A stretch of 64,000 bases of DNA from Chryseobacterium luteum (GTDB lineage: Bacteria > Bacteroidota > Bacteroidia > Flavobacteriales > Weeksellaceae): the NCBI RefSeq assembly GCF_000737785.1, contig NZ_JPRO01000001.1:248001-312000 (forward strand). Reading direction: 5' to 3'. The translations under genes were made by a program, and so were the position numbers. The notes under the pieces were generated by a model. It was not told the origin of the DNA, ran no database searches, and saw only the letters and a program-made list of their open reading frames with translations. Shown here one piece after another: positions 1 through 7,888 of this stretch. Positions within the stretch are counted from its first letter, which is position 1, and each line of letters starts with the position of its first letter.

Positions 1-556
1 GTGCTTTTTTTGACATTTTAAATTCTTTAATTTTCTGAATAAGCAGTCCTTTTGCCCTATGAAGCTGTGAGGCGGAAGAATTTTCTGCTATTCCCAAAAG
101 CCCGGCAATCTCTTTATGGCTTTTTTTCTCAAATACAAACAGGTTAAAAACGGTTCTGTACCCATCAGGAAGCGACCGGATCATTTTCATAATGGCCGCC
201 TGGGGAATTTCCTCAAGATCAGGTTCCTCCTCATTGGGGATGTCCGGAAGTTCTGTAAGATCATCTTTTGTTGTAATGCCGGAATGCTGCTTTATATGTT
301 TTAAAGCTTCGTTTACGGTGATCCGGATCATCCATGCTTTCAAAGAACCGCTGCCTCTGTATTCAAATGCTGCTATGGAGCGGAACATTTTGATAAAGCT
401 GTTCTGAAGAACGTCATGAACGTCATCCTTTTCTGAAAGATAACGGGAACAGACCCCGGCAAGGTTTCCGGAATAGTTTCCGAAAAGCTCTTTCCAGGCA
501 GCTTCTTCCTTCGTGAGAAGGCGTCTGATCAAAATCTGCTCCTTGTTTTCTTCCAT
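1..556 (-). CDS. ECF RNA polymerase sigma factor (C-terminus cut by window edge)
   Basis: Open frame starting at the ATG at 556 and running without a stop off position 1 (185 complete codons visible). Region 2 is recognisable around residues 20-90 (DVHDVLQNSFIKMFR, then GSLKAWMIRITVNEALKH). A region 4 helix-turn-helix follows around residues 125-180 (RSLPDGYRTVFNLFV, then KKSHKEIAGLLGIAENSSAS). This order and spacing are those of ECF (group 4) sigma factors, which direct RNA polymerase to stress or envelope regulons. The lipoprotein gene at 649-1230 lies just upstream on the same strand, 92 bp away. An anti-sigma gene, if present, would be beyond the window. Assignment to the ECF class is confident; the regulon is unknown. 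Confidence 0.9.
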   Translation of the reverse strand, partial: MEENKEQILIRRLLTKEEAAWKELFGNYSGNLAGVCSRYLSEKDDVHDVLQNSFIKMFRSIAAFEYRGSGSLKAWMIRITVNEALKHIKQHSGITTKDDLTELPDIPNEEEPDLEEIPQAAIMKMIRSLPDGYRTVFNLFVFEKKSHKEIAGLLGIAENSSASQLHRAKGLLIQKIKEFKMSKKA

Positions 557-648
557 GTACGACTTGGGTCCGGTTTAACACCGATTAAAATTTTAAAACA
601 AAAATAAACTGCATCCGGCAAACCACAATCTATTGTTTATATTACTTA

Positions 649-1230
649 TCAATTAGTTTTTATACAGTATGGGAAATTATAGTTGATGGCCTCAAAAGGA
701 CTTAATTCCGTTCCATTTACAGTTATTTTTTCGGCCGCCAAAGCAAATCTCAGCGTATGATCCAATCCTATAAAGTATCCTTTCTGCTTTGCCGCGACTG
801 TTACCACTGTCTTTTTATTTACTCCGTCTACCGGGATCTGAAGCTCAAGCTCTTTAGGGCTAAAAGTGAGTTCTATCCAGTTTTTATCAGCATTCAATAC
901 TGTTGTATAATTCAGATTGTATTTCACTTTTCCCATCGCGGCCAAGGCATCCCGTGTTTTTACCGGATCCTTTACTACTGCCATTACGATTTCTTTTAAA
1001 GGAAATTCCGGAAATGTCAGAGTGTCTTTTTTTATTTTAAAGTCTACAACTTTCTCGGCTCTGAACTCCCCCTGCACGGTGATCAGCCTTCCTTTATAAT
1101 TGCCGTTAACGTCTTCCAGCTTTACGGGTGGCACTTCTATCCTGTCCCCGTTCATGCACGAGAACAGGGAGAAGATGATGGATACAATCAAAACGGTGGT
1201 AATGATCTTAAGTACTATTGAATTCTTCAT
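649..1230 (-). CDS. Lipoprotein of unknown function (possibly DUF4840-like)
   Basis: 193 residues from the preferred ATG at 1230; an in-frame ATG at 1254 would add eight polar residues before the signal peptide. The N-terminus is a lipoprotein signal: MKNS, a hydrophobic run, then a lipobox SLFSC, so the mature protein would be lipid-anchored facing the periplasm or the surface. The body has a YKGRLITVQGE segment and alternating beta-like stretches. It resembles the small Bacteroidetes lipoproteins grouped as DUF4840, but this is from memory and tentative. No enzymatic motif is visible. It precedes the ECF sigma gene and may be co-transcribed with it. Confidence 0.75.
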   Translation of the reverse strand: MKNSIVLKIITTVLIVSIIFSLFSCMNGDRIEVPPVKLEDVNGNYKGRLITVQGEFRAEKVVDFKIKKDTLTFPEFPLKEIVMAVVKDPVKTRDALAAMGKVKYNLNYTTVLNADKNWIELTFSPKELELQIPVDGVNKKTVVTVAAKQKGYFIGLDHTLRFALAAEKITVNGTELSPFEAINYNFPYCIKTN

Positions 1231-1388
1231 TTCATTATTTTTTACATTAAACATTAATTGTATTGAGTACTCATGTATAAAATCCGTTTTTTAGAAAATC
1301 TTGCGTGGAATTTCGAAAAAAGAATAAAATTTTATTGTAATACGTTGATTTACTGAAAATAAAATGTTATAATTTATTTTTGGGAAAT

Positions 1389-1415
1389 AAAAAACCAGCG
1401 TGAGTTTTACGCTGG
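1389..1415 (-). terminator. Intrinsic terminator closing the immunity-array
   Basis: Perfect 7-bp stem (CCAGCGT at 1395-1401, ACGCTGG at 1409-1415) followed on the minus strand by six T's. It lies downstream of the decayed Imm35 gene at 1481-1819. Confidence 0.8.
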
Positions 1416-1480
1416 ATATATATGGGGTTAATGGGGTAAAAGGTGTCGGTTTTATTTTTTTGTGGGGGAATTACTGCTTT

Positions 1481-1819
1481 TTATTTATAATCAAATCTAT
1501 CTTCATCTGGATACCAATAGAGATCTAAACTAGGAGTCATCGTCCCGTTTTCATAAGATTCTATATCATCTTCTAATCTAGCTGAGGTACTAAAACTAAC
1601 CACTCTGCCTTTTTATTTTTCTACTAAAAAAGGAGCATTGCCTCCCAGTTCATATTTAAATTCTCCTGTTAAAATGAATTTTTTAGAATTAAAAAAATAA
1701 ATATTGCCATACGGTTTTTTAATAGTATCGTCTGAATATATCATTGCCTCAATACTGCCTTCTCCTATTTTTTTCAAATAACGCTCTGCTATTTGCAACA
1801 TTTCTTTGTCTGTTAACAT
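1481..1819 (-). pseudogene. Imm35/YrhB-type immunity gene with in-frame nonsense codon
   Basis: The frame opens at ATG 1819 with a YrhB/Imm35-like start (LTDKEMLQIAERYLKKI, then KKPYGNIYFFNSKKF and GGNAPFLVEK). It meets a TAA at 1613-1615 after 68 codons. The same frame continues immediately after the stop with coherent sequence (KGRVVSFSTSARLEDDI, ending LYWYPDEDRFDYK) to a second TAA at 1481-1483. Restoring one codon gives a normal-length protein of about 112 residues. The simplest reading is a single AAA-to-TAA change in an A-rich stretch. Imm35 proteins neutralise polymorphic toxins. No intact cognate toxin is adjacent, only the fragment at 1853-1987. Family recognition is from memory; the stop and the continuing frame are directly visible. 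Confidence 0.7.
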
Positions 1820-1852
1820 AAAAATCTCTTTAATTTATTACCTTACTTGCTT

Positions 1853-1987
1853 TTATGTACATAAACTTTTATTAGCATATTCTCTTGTTTGACCGAATAT
1901 AACATACTCTCCTGTCTGACCATCAAATAAATGTGTGTTTTTTAATTCTTTTGGCAGAATCTTAAACTTTGTAAAAGGATGTCTTTG
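1853..1987 (-). pseudogene. Remnant of a toxin C-terminus preceding the Imm35 gene
   Basis: A 44-codon open stretch without a start codon, ending in TAA at 1853-1855, 33 bp upstream of the Imm35 start. It contains coherent protein-like sequence (QRHPFTKFKILPKELKNT, then HLFDGQTGEYVIFGQTR). Upstream the frame is broken by stops. By position it looks like the tail of a displaced toxin that the following Imm35 protein once neutralised. This is inference from position; the family is not recognised. Confidence 0.4.
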
Positions 1988-2142
1988 TATTCATTTCGGA
2001 TAAATACACCCAGCCAACCGGCTACAGCAAAACTATGAAATATAATTTTTCAGGATTATGAAATTTGTAATTGCGATTCATCATTGTATGTTCTTATAAA
2101 GATAAAAGATAATACAATTCTGAGAGAATGAAGTTTTAAAAG

Positions 2143-2170
2143 AAAAAGCCACACGATACAATCGTGCGGC
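2143..2170 (-). terminator. Intrinsic terminator after the 2201-2488 gene
   Basis: 10-bp stem with one G-T wobble on the minus strand (2148-2157 with 2161-2170), loop of three, followed by TTTTT. It ends the 2201-2865 gene pair. Confidence 0.75.
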
Positions 2171-2200
2171 AGTGGGATGGGGTATTTCTTGATAAATTAA

Positions 2201-2488
2201 TTACTGCAAATCTGTTGGAACATTATATCTTCCACCACCTTTTGTAACCACAGATATTAATTTCTTAGTTTTTAAATCTCCAATTACAGTGATACTTTCG
2301 CCAAATGCTCTGCCTGCTAAAGGAACGGATCTAAAATAAACTGAAATCTGATTTACTAACTCTGGTTCAATATCAATTAAAGATTGCGGATAAGAATCAG
2401 AGAAAAGAGGTTCTTCATTTTGGTCATACTCTATTTTTAATGTTTCTAAGATTTTTTTTGCTTTTTCAATTAGCTTCTCTTTATTCAT
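2201..2488 (-). CDS. Small hypothetical protein, immunity-array member
   Basis: 95 residues, ATG at 2488, no signal peptide and no membrane segment. An N-terminal Lys/Glu-rich helix (KEKLIEKAKKILETLK) is followed by an acidic segment and a short beta-rich C-terminus (VIGDLKTKKLISVV). The family is not recognised. It lies 86 bp after the 96-residue gene and is closed by a terminator, within an array of immunity-like genes behind a toxin. A role as an immunity protein or an accessory of a lost toxin is inferred only from that context. The AT richness matches its neighbours and exceeds that of the flanking core genes. Confidence 0.6.
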   Translation of the reverse strand: MNKEKLIEKAKKILETLKIEYDQNEEPLFSDSYPQSLIDIEPELVNQISVYFRSVPLAGRAFGESITVIGDLKTKKLISVVTKGGGRYNVPTDLQ

Positions 2489-2574
2489 AATCTTAGTTTT
2501 AAAGCTGATGAATACTATGTTTTAGCCATTTCTAATCTAAAAAATAATAAGTTAAATGAGTTGAAAAAAAATCT

Positions 2575-2865
2575 CTAAATTATATTTATAGTATCTCCAA
2601 TTTTTATCAAACCTTTAAAATCATCATTAAAAGTTATAAAAATATTTAAAACAGTGAAGTTGGTTTTGGATCTATAGCCATCTACTTTTTGAATATTTGT
2701 TTTATATGTTTTTTTATTTGATAAAATTTCAATCTTCTTATTTTCTAAATAAGAAATAATGCTTTTTACGCCTAAATTTTCATCATAACTTTCAACTAAA
2801 AAACCATAAAGAGTTTTCTCATTTGAATTTACAATGCTTTCTATTTTTATTGTTTTAAAATCCAT
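2575..2865 (-). CDS. Small hypothetical protein, immunity-array member
   Basis: 96 residues, predicted soluble, rich in Lys, Ile and Asn, with alternating hydrophobic pattern suggesting a beta-rich fold (TIKIESIVNS, FTVLNIFITF). No family recognised. A good Shine-Dalgarno (AAGGA, four bases before the ATG) is partly buried in an inverted repeat (CCTTAATT at 2870-2877 with AATTAAGG at 2893-2900), which could limit translation. It lies downstream of the 105-residue gene. The immunity role is inferred from the locus only. Confidence 0.6.
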   Translation of the reverse strand: MDFKTIKIESIVNSNEKTLYGFLVESYDENLGVKSIISYLENKKIEILSNKKTYKTNIQKVDGYRSKTNFTVLNIFITFNDDFKGLIKIGDTINII

Positions 2866-2952
2866 ATTTCCTTAATTATTTTCATAATAATCAATTAAGG
2901 TTAAGTATTCTATCTGGGATATTCATTCATGTTTTATTTTTTATGGGGAAGT

Positions 2953-3270
2953 TTATTGTTTTAATTCTACTGAACCATAGTCAAAAACTTCCGTAATTAT
3001 TTCACCATATCTTTTATATGCCTCTAGTATTTTTATTGTTTTTATGATTTTATTGTTACTTTCTTTAAAAAAAAGATCACTTGTTGTAGAAGATCTTAAA
3101 TAATTATTTGACAGAATTATTAAATTTTCTTTGCTATCTGATAAAGCTTGTAGCACAATATTCTCTGGTACAATTTCCTGCCCTCTTTTAATTATATCAA
3201 ATTCTCCAATGTACTTTTCAAAAATATTTAATTCATTTGCTAAGCAAACCTGTAGTTGCCAATATTTCAT
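2953..3270 (-). CDS. Small hypothetical protein, candidate immunity gene behind a toxin remnant
   Basis: 105 residues if translation starts at ATG 3270; longer upstream reading in this frame runs through what is toxin-remnant sequence in another frame, so the short start is preferred. Begins MKYWQLQVCLANELNIF, mostly helical and polar, ending GEIITEVFDYGSVELKQ. No signal or membrane segment; family not recognised. The start overlaps the end of the toxin-tail fragment at 3233-3442, the usual close toxin-immunity arrangement. Probably the immunity gene that survived when its toxin was lost. Confidence 0.6.
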   Translation of the reverse strand: MKYWQLQVCLANELNIFEKYIGEFDIIKRGQEIVPENIVLQALSDSKENLIILSNNYLRSSTTSDLFFKESNNKIIKTIKILEAYKRYGEIITEVFDYGSVELKQ

Positions 3271-3442
3271 TATTAAAATTTTTAAAATGAAAAGATTTAT
3301 ATTCTGGAAAATACTTTTTTCTCCAAGATTCAAATTTAATTCTTTCTTTAGGATAACTAGGCAAAACTTCACCATAATCTTTTTCTGCATTTTTAAGACC
3401 TTCTAATTCTCCTATCAAAGTTACCTATTCTATTACATTAGC
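3233..3442 (-). pseudogene. Orphan toxin C-terminal fragment B
   Basis: Minus-strand reading of 61 codons without a convincing start (the first usable codon is a TTG at 3418). It contains GEVLPSYPKERIKFESWRKK, YFPEYKSFHFKNF and a short tail. The segment KFESWRKKYFPEY..F.FKNF recurs almost exactly in fragment A (4662-4992). The DNA just upstream (3421-3442) matches the DNA at 4967-4992. Fragment plus following small gene looks like a displaced toxin tip with its immunity gene. The toxin activity cannot be told from what remains. Confidence 0.5.
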
Positions 3443-3462
3443 TGCATTTTATTGAATAAATT

Positions 3463-3484
3463 AAAACGCCCCTAAATAGGGGCG
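3463..3484 (-). terminator. Strong intrinsic terminator between cassettes
   Basis: Perfect 8-bp stem CGCCCCTA (3467-3474) with TAGGGGCG (3477-3484), followed on the minus strand by TTTTAATTT. It ends the 3494-3925 gene and separates it from fragment B. Confidence 0.8.
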
Positions 3485-3493
3485 AATTTGTAT

Positions 3494-3925
3494 TTAGGTT
3501 TTGGTAAATTTAAATTCCACGATATTAGAGCCATCTGGATCATTGAATTGATTATATAGGGAAATTGCTTTTGCTAATTTCTTTTCTAATGTAGAATCAT
3601 TTGCTTTTATTGGACATCTATAAACAATACCTTTATATGGTATTTTGTTATGATTTTCTAGTTCATCTTCATTTTTGAAATTTTTGATGTCCTTATCTAT
3701 GTAGGCTTCTAATTTTCTTGCAAGAATATTTTTTTCTTCTACATTTAAAACGAAATCCTCTTCTTTTTTGATTTTTTGTAATAACTCGTGTACATCTTCT
3801 AGAAGTTTTAGCATTAAATTAATTATTGAATAATAACCATGCTGATCTTTAAATTTTTCATAATCCCAATCTGTACCCGCATCAATTTTTCTTTTTCCGT
3901 TTTTATAAATGATTATATTACTCAT
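3494..3925 (-). CDS. Hypothetical protein, immunity-array member
   Basis: 143 residues, ATG at 3925, predicted soluble and largely helical in the middle (LMLKLLEDVHELLQKIKKEE). The C-terminal part carries GIVYRCPIKAND and a closing VEFKFTKT. Start and stop are clean, and a strong terminator follows 10 bp after the stop. It begins only 6 bp after the stop of the frameshifted gene 3932-4659, so the two formed one transcript. No family recognised; a second immunity or accessory protein is a guess from context. Confidence 0.65.
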   Translation of the reverse strand: MSNIIIYKNGKRKIDAGTDWDYEKFKDQHGYYSIINLMLKLLEDVHELLQKIKKEEDFVLNVEEKNILARKLEAYIDKDIKNFKNEDELENHNKIPYKGIVYRCPIKANDSTLEKKLAKAISLYNQFNDPDGSNIVEFKFTKT

Positions 3926-3931
3926 ATTTTA

Positions 3932-4659
3932 TTATTTAAAATTTTTCTTATATATTATAACATCTATTTCATCATATTCACCTATAACTACACTTTCTTC
4001 TGTCATCTTCGAAATCCCTTTTTTACTCATTGTTTTATAAAAAGTGGTTGTTTCTAAGGCTTTATTTTTATTTCCTAATACTTCATAGGCTTTCCAAAAC
4101 TGTTTGTATCCTAAAGAAGACCCTCCGGGGAAAATATTTTTTTACTTAACCCATTTGGTAAATCATCTTTTAAATCAATTAGTTTTTTTTCTATATATCG
4201 TAATGCTTCATTATGAATAGTATTTTCTCTATTAAATGATTGTCCTGTTTCATAATAAAGAAAATCTTTTCGGAGAGTTTTATAAATCCAAGTATAAGTT
4301 TCAGTATCAATACAATGGATTAAATGGAATTTTTTAATGTCGAAATTATCGATTTTATAATCTAATAAAATTTTAAAAGTTTGCCCCGATCTTTCATTAT
4401 CTTCAAAAAATATCAGAGGTTCTTCTAAAAAGGCATTTATTCTTCTCTTAGTTCCATTATCTTCTATTTTTGGGCCATTGTAATATGGGTTATTCTCAAA
4501 TGGAGGAAATGGATATTTATTCGTGTCATAATGAGGTATGAAAATCAAAGAACTATCTTCATACAACTTTATTTTCAACATATTTTTAGAATATAATTTA
4601 TCTAAATTATTTCCGAAAATAAAATTCAATCGCCAATTGTTAAACTTGAATTGCTGCAT
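3932..4659 (-). pseudogene. Frameshifted immunity-like gene behind toxin fragment A
   Basis: ATG at 4659 opens 182 codons (NNWRLNFIFGNNLDKLYSKN, later FHLIHCIDTETYTWIYKTL) ending at a stop at 4111. In another frame the sequence continues without interruption (FPGGSSLGYKQFWKAYEVLG, then ALETTTFYKTMSKKGI, EESVVIGEYDEIDVIIY) to TAA at 3932-3934. The junction is near 4134-4140, in a run of T's and C's. Repair by one base gives a protein of about 242 residues. No signal peptide; family not recognised. The ATG is 2 bp after the stop of toxin fragment A, as expected of a coupled immunity gene. Either a true pseudogene or a homopolymer sequencing error. Confidence 0.55.
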
Positions 4660-4661
4660 AA

Positions 4662-4992
4662 TTAATAATCAAAATTTTTAAAATCAAAAGGTTCATACTC
4701 TGGAAAATACTTTTTTCTCCAAGATTCAAATTTAATTTTTCTTTATAATTAGGGCATATCTTGTCAGGTAAAAGTCTTTTTTCATGGATGAATTTTATAA
4801 GATAAATATAGGAGCTTAATGCGACAAAAGGTGTAGTGTTTTTTTTAAAACAATATAAATTCATTACTATTTATTGTAAAATTTTTATTTAGATCTATAA
4901 AAAAAGCACCATTCTCCATCAAAGCATCACATTCCGAAGTTTTTGAAAAGAACTCTGTGCTTGGAATTACCTATTCCATCTATCACATTAGC
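4662..4992 (-). pseudogene. Orphan toxin C-terminal fragment A (two frameshifts)
   Basis: Three consecutive minus-strand frame segments form one protein-like string. The first is VIPSTEFFSKTSECDALMEN with NGAFFIDLNKNFTINSNEF. The second is NTTPFVALSSYIYLIKFIHE with KRLLPDKICPNYKEK. The third is IKFESWRKKYFPEYEPFDF, ending FKNFDY with TAA at 4662-4664. The breaks fall in A-runs. No start codon is needed if this was the tip of a longer toxin; the upstream DNA encodes DNANVIDGIG in one frame. The ending matches fragment B. Judged a displaced and decayed toxin C-terminus; activity unknown. Confidence 0.5.
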
Positions 4993-5049
4993 ATTATCTC
5001 ATGCTTCCTAAGCTTCCTTCTATTTTTCTCCAGTTATTTTTATAAAATA

Positions 5050-5078
5050 TAGAAAACCGCCTCTTATGAAGGCGGTTT
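5050..5078 (-). terminator. Intrinsic terminator after the main toxin-immunity unit
   Basis: Perfect 9-bp stem (AAACCGCCT at 5054-5062, AGGCGGTTT at 5070-5078) with a T-rich tract after it on the minus strand. It isolates the 5120-7842 genes from the orphan fragments downstream. Confidence 0.8.
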
Positions 5079-5119
5079 GAACTTGCAACTGTTTTAAGAC
5101 AGCTTCAATCTGTATTACA

Positions 5120-5326
5120 TCAAATATTATCTAATATTTCTTTTAAATCTGCTAAGCTCAAGAGATATTTCTCAAATTTAAATTGAGAGTCTGCATATAC
5201 TTCAATTTGATTTGAGCTAGAAAAAAAAACTTCTACTTTTTGCGATTTTATTTCTTGTTGAAAGGTCATAATATTAATTTCTTTCCAACCATTTTTTATT
5301 AGATATTCTGTAAATGAATTTTTCAT
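5120..5326 (-). CDS. Small hypothetical protein downstream of immunity gene
   Basis: 68 residues, ATG at 5326, 20 bp after the 125-residue immunity candidate and just before a terminator. Soluble, with a central beta-like stretch (SQKVEVFFSSSNQIEVYADS) and a C-terminal helix (LLSLADLKEILDNI). No family recognised. As last gene of the toxin transcript it may be a second immunity factor; nothing in the sequence proves it. Confidence 0.6.
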   Translation of the reverse strand: MKNSFTEYLIKNGWKEINIMTFQQEIKSQKVEVFFSSSNQIEVYADSQFKFEKYLLSLADLKEILDNI

Positions 5327-5346
5327 TTTTAATATTAAGAGATTAA

Positions 5347-5724
5347 TTAGAAAAATAAATCAATATTATTTTTCTTAACAACTCCATCTTCTCTTAATTC
5401 ATATACTATATCACCTTGAAAATCAAAAAAATAGTCTTCATTAGGATATATTTCTGTTGTGATTTTGTAAATAACTTCTTGCATTAGTTCTTTCCATAAT
5501 ATTGGTTCAGCCTCTTTTCTTAAAATATCAAATGAGATTTTAGATGAATCTCCAAGATCAATATTTAAATATTGATCTTGGAATTTGCCTTCTTCGTAAC
5601 TGTACTTTGTAGAGTACAAGTTTGAAACTGAGAAAAAGTTATTTTTATATTTCTCCAATAATTCTGTAAGTTGTTTTTTGTTTTCTAATTTTTTTCGAAA
5701 TTTTAAATGATAAGTTAGTGACAT
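5347..5724 (-). CDS. Candidate immunity protein for the CdiA_C-type toxin
   Basis: 125 residues, ATG at 5724, three bases after the toxin stop codon, so translation is probably coupled. No signal peptide, as expected of a cytosolic immunity protein against a tRNase. It is acidic in the second half (NEDYFFDFQGDIVYELREDG). The start MSLTYHLKFRKKL is reminiscent of SitI-type immunity proteins, but that link is weak and from memory. The assignment rests on position: polymorphic toxins are almost always followed directly by their immunity gene. Confidence 0.65.
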   Translation of the reverse strand: MSLTYHLKFRKKLENKKQLTELLEKYKNNFFSVSNLYSTKYSYEEGKFQDQYLNIDLGDSSKISFDILRKEAEPILWKELMQEVIYKITTEIYPNEDYFFDFQGDIVYELREDGVVKKNNIDLFF

Positions 5725-5727
5725 AAA

Positions 5728-7842
5728 TTATTTTTTTAGCATTAAATATTTAACTTCTCCTTGTTTTGTTATATAAATAACTTCTTTTAATCCGCTTATT
5801 TCCCAGTCTAAAAATTGTTTTTGAAGTTTAGGAATATCTCCATTCCAATTTTTCAAATTTAAAATAATTCTATTAGTTTGATCTTTTTCTATTTTGTCGG
5901 CAATTTCAGACCAAATACCTCTTACAGATTTATTGCTATTAAATGGAGAATAGCAATCAAAGACTTCTCCTTCTATAATATAATCAGGATTTTTAAGTGT
6001 TGTCTTTATAGAAGGATTTTGCTCTATATCAAATCCTTTTTTAGCTAATATTTGGGCTGCATCATTTTCTAAAATTAAAGATGTTTTGGTAGCGTCATCT
6101 AAGTTATCAGGTATTTTTGTTAACCTACCTCGTGGTTTTGCAGACAGATTCTCCTTTTTACTAGGAGTTGTTTTCCTTTTTACTTCTATTAGTTCATCCA
6201 ATTCTTTTTCAACACTATCAAAAAATTCTTTTGCCTCACTATCTGCCGTTTTCTCTTCCAGTTTCTTCGAAAAATTTTTAGACTCTTTTCTAAAAGCCTC
6301 ATAATAACTTTCTAAATATTCTTGAGTTCGCTTTTCTATTGCTAATTCCTTTTCTGTCTTGGATAGATTTTTTAATAAAGAAATTTCCTCTGCAACCTTG
6401 CTTGCTTTTCCTGCCTTTGCTGCTGGAACTAAAAGAGTAATAATATCTGGAGTCAGTTCGCCAAGCTCCTTATATTGGTAATATTGATTACTGCCATACT
6501 TTAAATACCAATCAGGAAATTCTTTTATTGTAATACGAAACTTTTCCCAAAGTTTTTTTATAAAATCTTCAAAATTATAAACAATTTCATTTAAAAGACT
6601 TTCAAAAGCTTCTTCTAATGAATCTGTAAGTGCAAAGCCAATCCCATCTCTTGCGATAATCATTACTAAAGAGACTAAATCTACAATTCCAGCAACAAAT
6701 TCTATACATCCGTTCCAAAGACCTACTAAAAAAGCATTGAGATTATAAATCTCATTAAGCATTTCACTTTCCGGTAAAAGTTCATCTAATATTTTTAAAC
6801 CTTCATCCAGTAAAGAAGAAAACTTATCAAACAAATATAATAAAACATTATTTAAAATTTCTTTGAAAATCTTCTCAATGATGACATCATTGTTATTAGA
6901 CTTTGAAATACTATCAATCTGTTGTTTAAATTTATTTTTTATAGCTTCTTTTATATCTTTTCTATTTTGAGGGACAATAACATTTGGAAGAAAAGCAGGT
7001 GTGAAATCTTTTTCTAATAACGCATTCCAAAATTTTTCTTCATCATACTTTTTCGTTCTCATCCATTGTGAAAGTTCCAAAATCTTTTTTGGAGTATTCA
7101 ATCCTAAAAATTCTTCTCCTTGCAACAGAATTAAAAATAAAGACATATCATCAAACTTTTTTTGCTTATAGTCATATTTTATAGCTTTGACTAAAAGATC
7201 TTTTAATTCTTTGGTATTAAGTTTTCTTTCCTTGTTGGCTTCAGAAAATTCAAGGCTGGAGTTATTTTTTATTTCAAAAGATCTATTTAAAAATTCTATT
7301 GCCAGATCTTCTTCATCTGTTTGTCCCAAAAAAGGATATTGAAATTTTAGCTTTTCAATTGCATTTTTACCCAATTTTACTCTTACAATTTTACCAAAAT
7401 CAAATTTTCCGTCATTTGTTTCTATAAGGAACATTACCTGATTGTCTTCAGGCTTAAAATTAGGATCAGCATATTGTTTTAAAACTTCGCTTCCATCAGG
7501 ATTGGCATATACAACAAATTTAATATCATCCCAATTTTCGTCTATAGACTTGTTATAAAGTAAAGCAAGTGCTGAACTAAATCTTTTTGAAAGATCCACA
7601 ATACTAAAATTACTTTCCCGGAAAACTCTAGATGGTCCATAATCAGCTATAGCATAAGATGGTAGTTGTTTTTGCCAATATTGTCCAAACGGACTGTCTT
7701 TAAATGCACTTATTTCATCAAAAGTATTTTTATTAAAAAAATTCTGTTTGCTTAGTAAACCACTTTGAATGTCATTTGCTGAAAGTAGTTTAGAATTAGA
7801 TAGGCTACTACTTCCTTTATTATTTAATATTTCTAAACTCAT
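5728..7842 (-). CDS. Polymorphic toxin with C-terminal CdiA_C-like tRNase domain
   Basis: 704 residues from ATG 7842. The frame is open 16 codons further to a TTG, but that part is a terminator hairpin, so the ATG is chosen. There is no signal peptide. The N-terminal 350 residues are unrecognised. A hydrophobic stretch at about 369-405 (NAFLVGLWNGCIEFVAGIVD and following) may insert in membranes. A charged coiled-coil-like linker lies around 480-580. The last 116 residues contain ENDAAQILAKKGFDI, NPDYIIEGEVFDCYSP, a WSEIADKIEKDQTNRIILNL segment and LKEVIYITKQGEVKYL. These match the pattern I recall for CdiA_C/BECR-fold tRNA nucleases, which depolymerise tRNA in target cells. Immunity candidate directly downstream; fibre-like and very large partner genes upstream. 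Confidence 0.8.
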   Translation of the reverse strand: MSLEILNNKGSSSLSNSKLLSANDIQSGLLSKQNFFNKNTFDEISAFKDSPFGQYWQKQLPSYAIADYGPSRVFRESNFSIVDLSKRFSSALALLYNKSIDENWDDIKFVVYANPDGSEVLKQYADPNFKPEDNQVMFLIETNDGKFDFGKIVRVKLGKNAIEKLKFQYPFLGQTDEEDLAIEFLNRSFEIKNNSSLEFSEANKERKLNTKELKDLLVKAIKYDYKQKKFDDMSLFLILLQGEEFLGLNTPKKILELSQWMRTKKYDEEKFWNALLEKDFTPAFLPNVIVPQNRKDIKEAIKNKFKQQIDSISKSNNNDVIIEKIFKEILNNVLLYLFDKFSSLLDEGLKILDELLPESEMLNEIYNLNAFLVGLWNGCIEFVAGIVDLVSLVMIIARDGIGFALTDSLEEAFESLLNEIVYNFEDFIKKLWEKFRITIKEFPDWYLKYGSNQYYQYKELGELTPDIITLLVPAAKAGKASKVAEEISLLKNLSKTEKELAIEKRTQEYLESYYEAFRKESKNFSKKLEEKTADSEAKEFFDSVEKELDELIEVKRKTTPSKKENLSAKPRGRLTKIPDNLDDATKTSLILENDAAQILAKKGFDIEQNPSIKTTLKNPDYIIEGEVFDCYSPFNSNKSVRGIWSEIADKIEKDQTNRIILNLKNWNGDIPKLQKQFLDWEISGLKEVIYITKQGEVKYLMLKK

Positions 7843-7860
7843 TTTGTGATTTTTAAGGTT

Positions 7861-7888
7861 AAAAAAGGCAGAGTTTTTAGGCTCTGCC
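7861..7888 (-). terminator. Intrinsic terminator/attenuator between fibre gene and toxin gene
   Basis: On the minus strand GGCAGAG (882-888 side) and CTCTGCC form a perfect 7-bp stem (7867-7873 with 7882-7888) followed by TTTTTT. It sits 18 bp after the fibre-gene stop and 18 bp before the toxin ATG. The toxin must therefore be expressed by read-through or from a promoter inside the fibre gene. Confidence 0.8.

Noticed and set aside
4640..4864. 74-codon ORF as a real small gene
   Set aside because: Its second half reads the toxin-tail sequence in the wrong frame; the coherent protein is recovered only by joining three frames, so it is treated as part of pseudogene 4662-4992.
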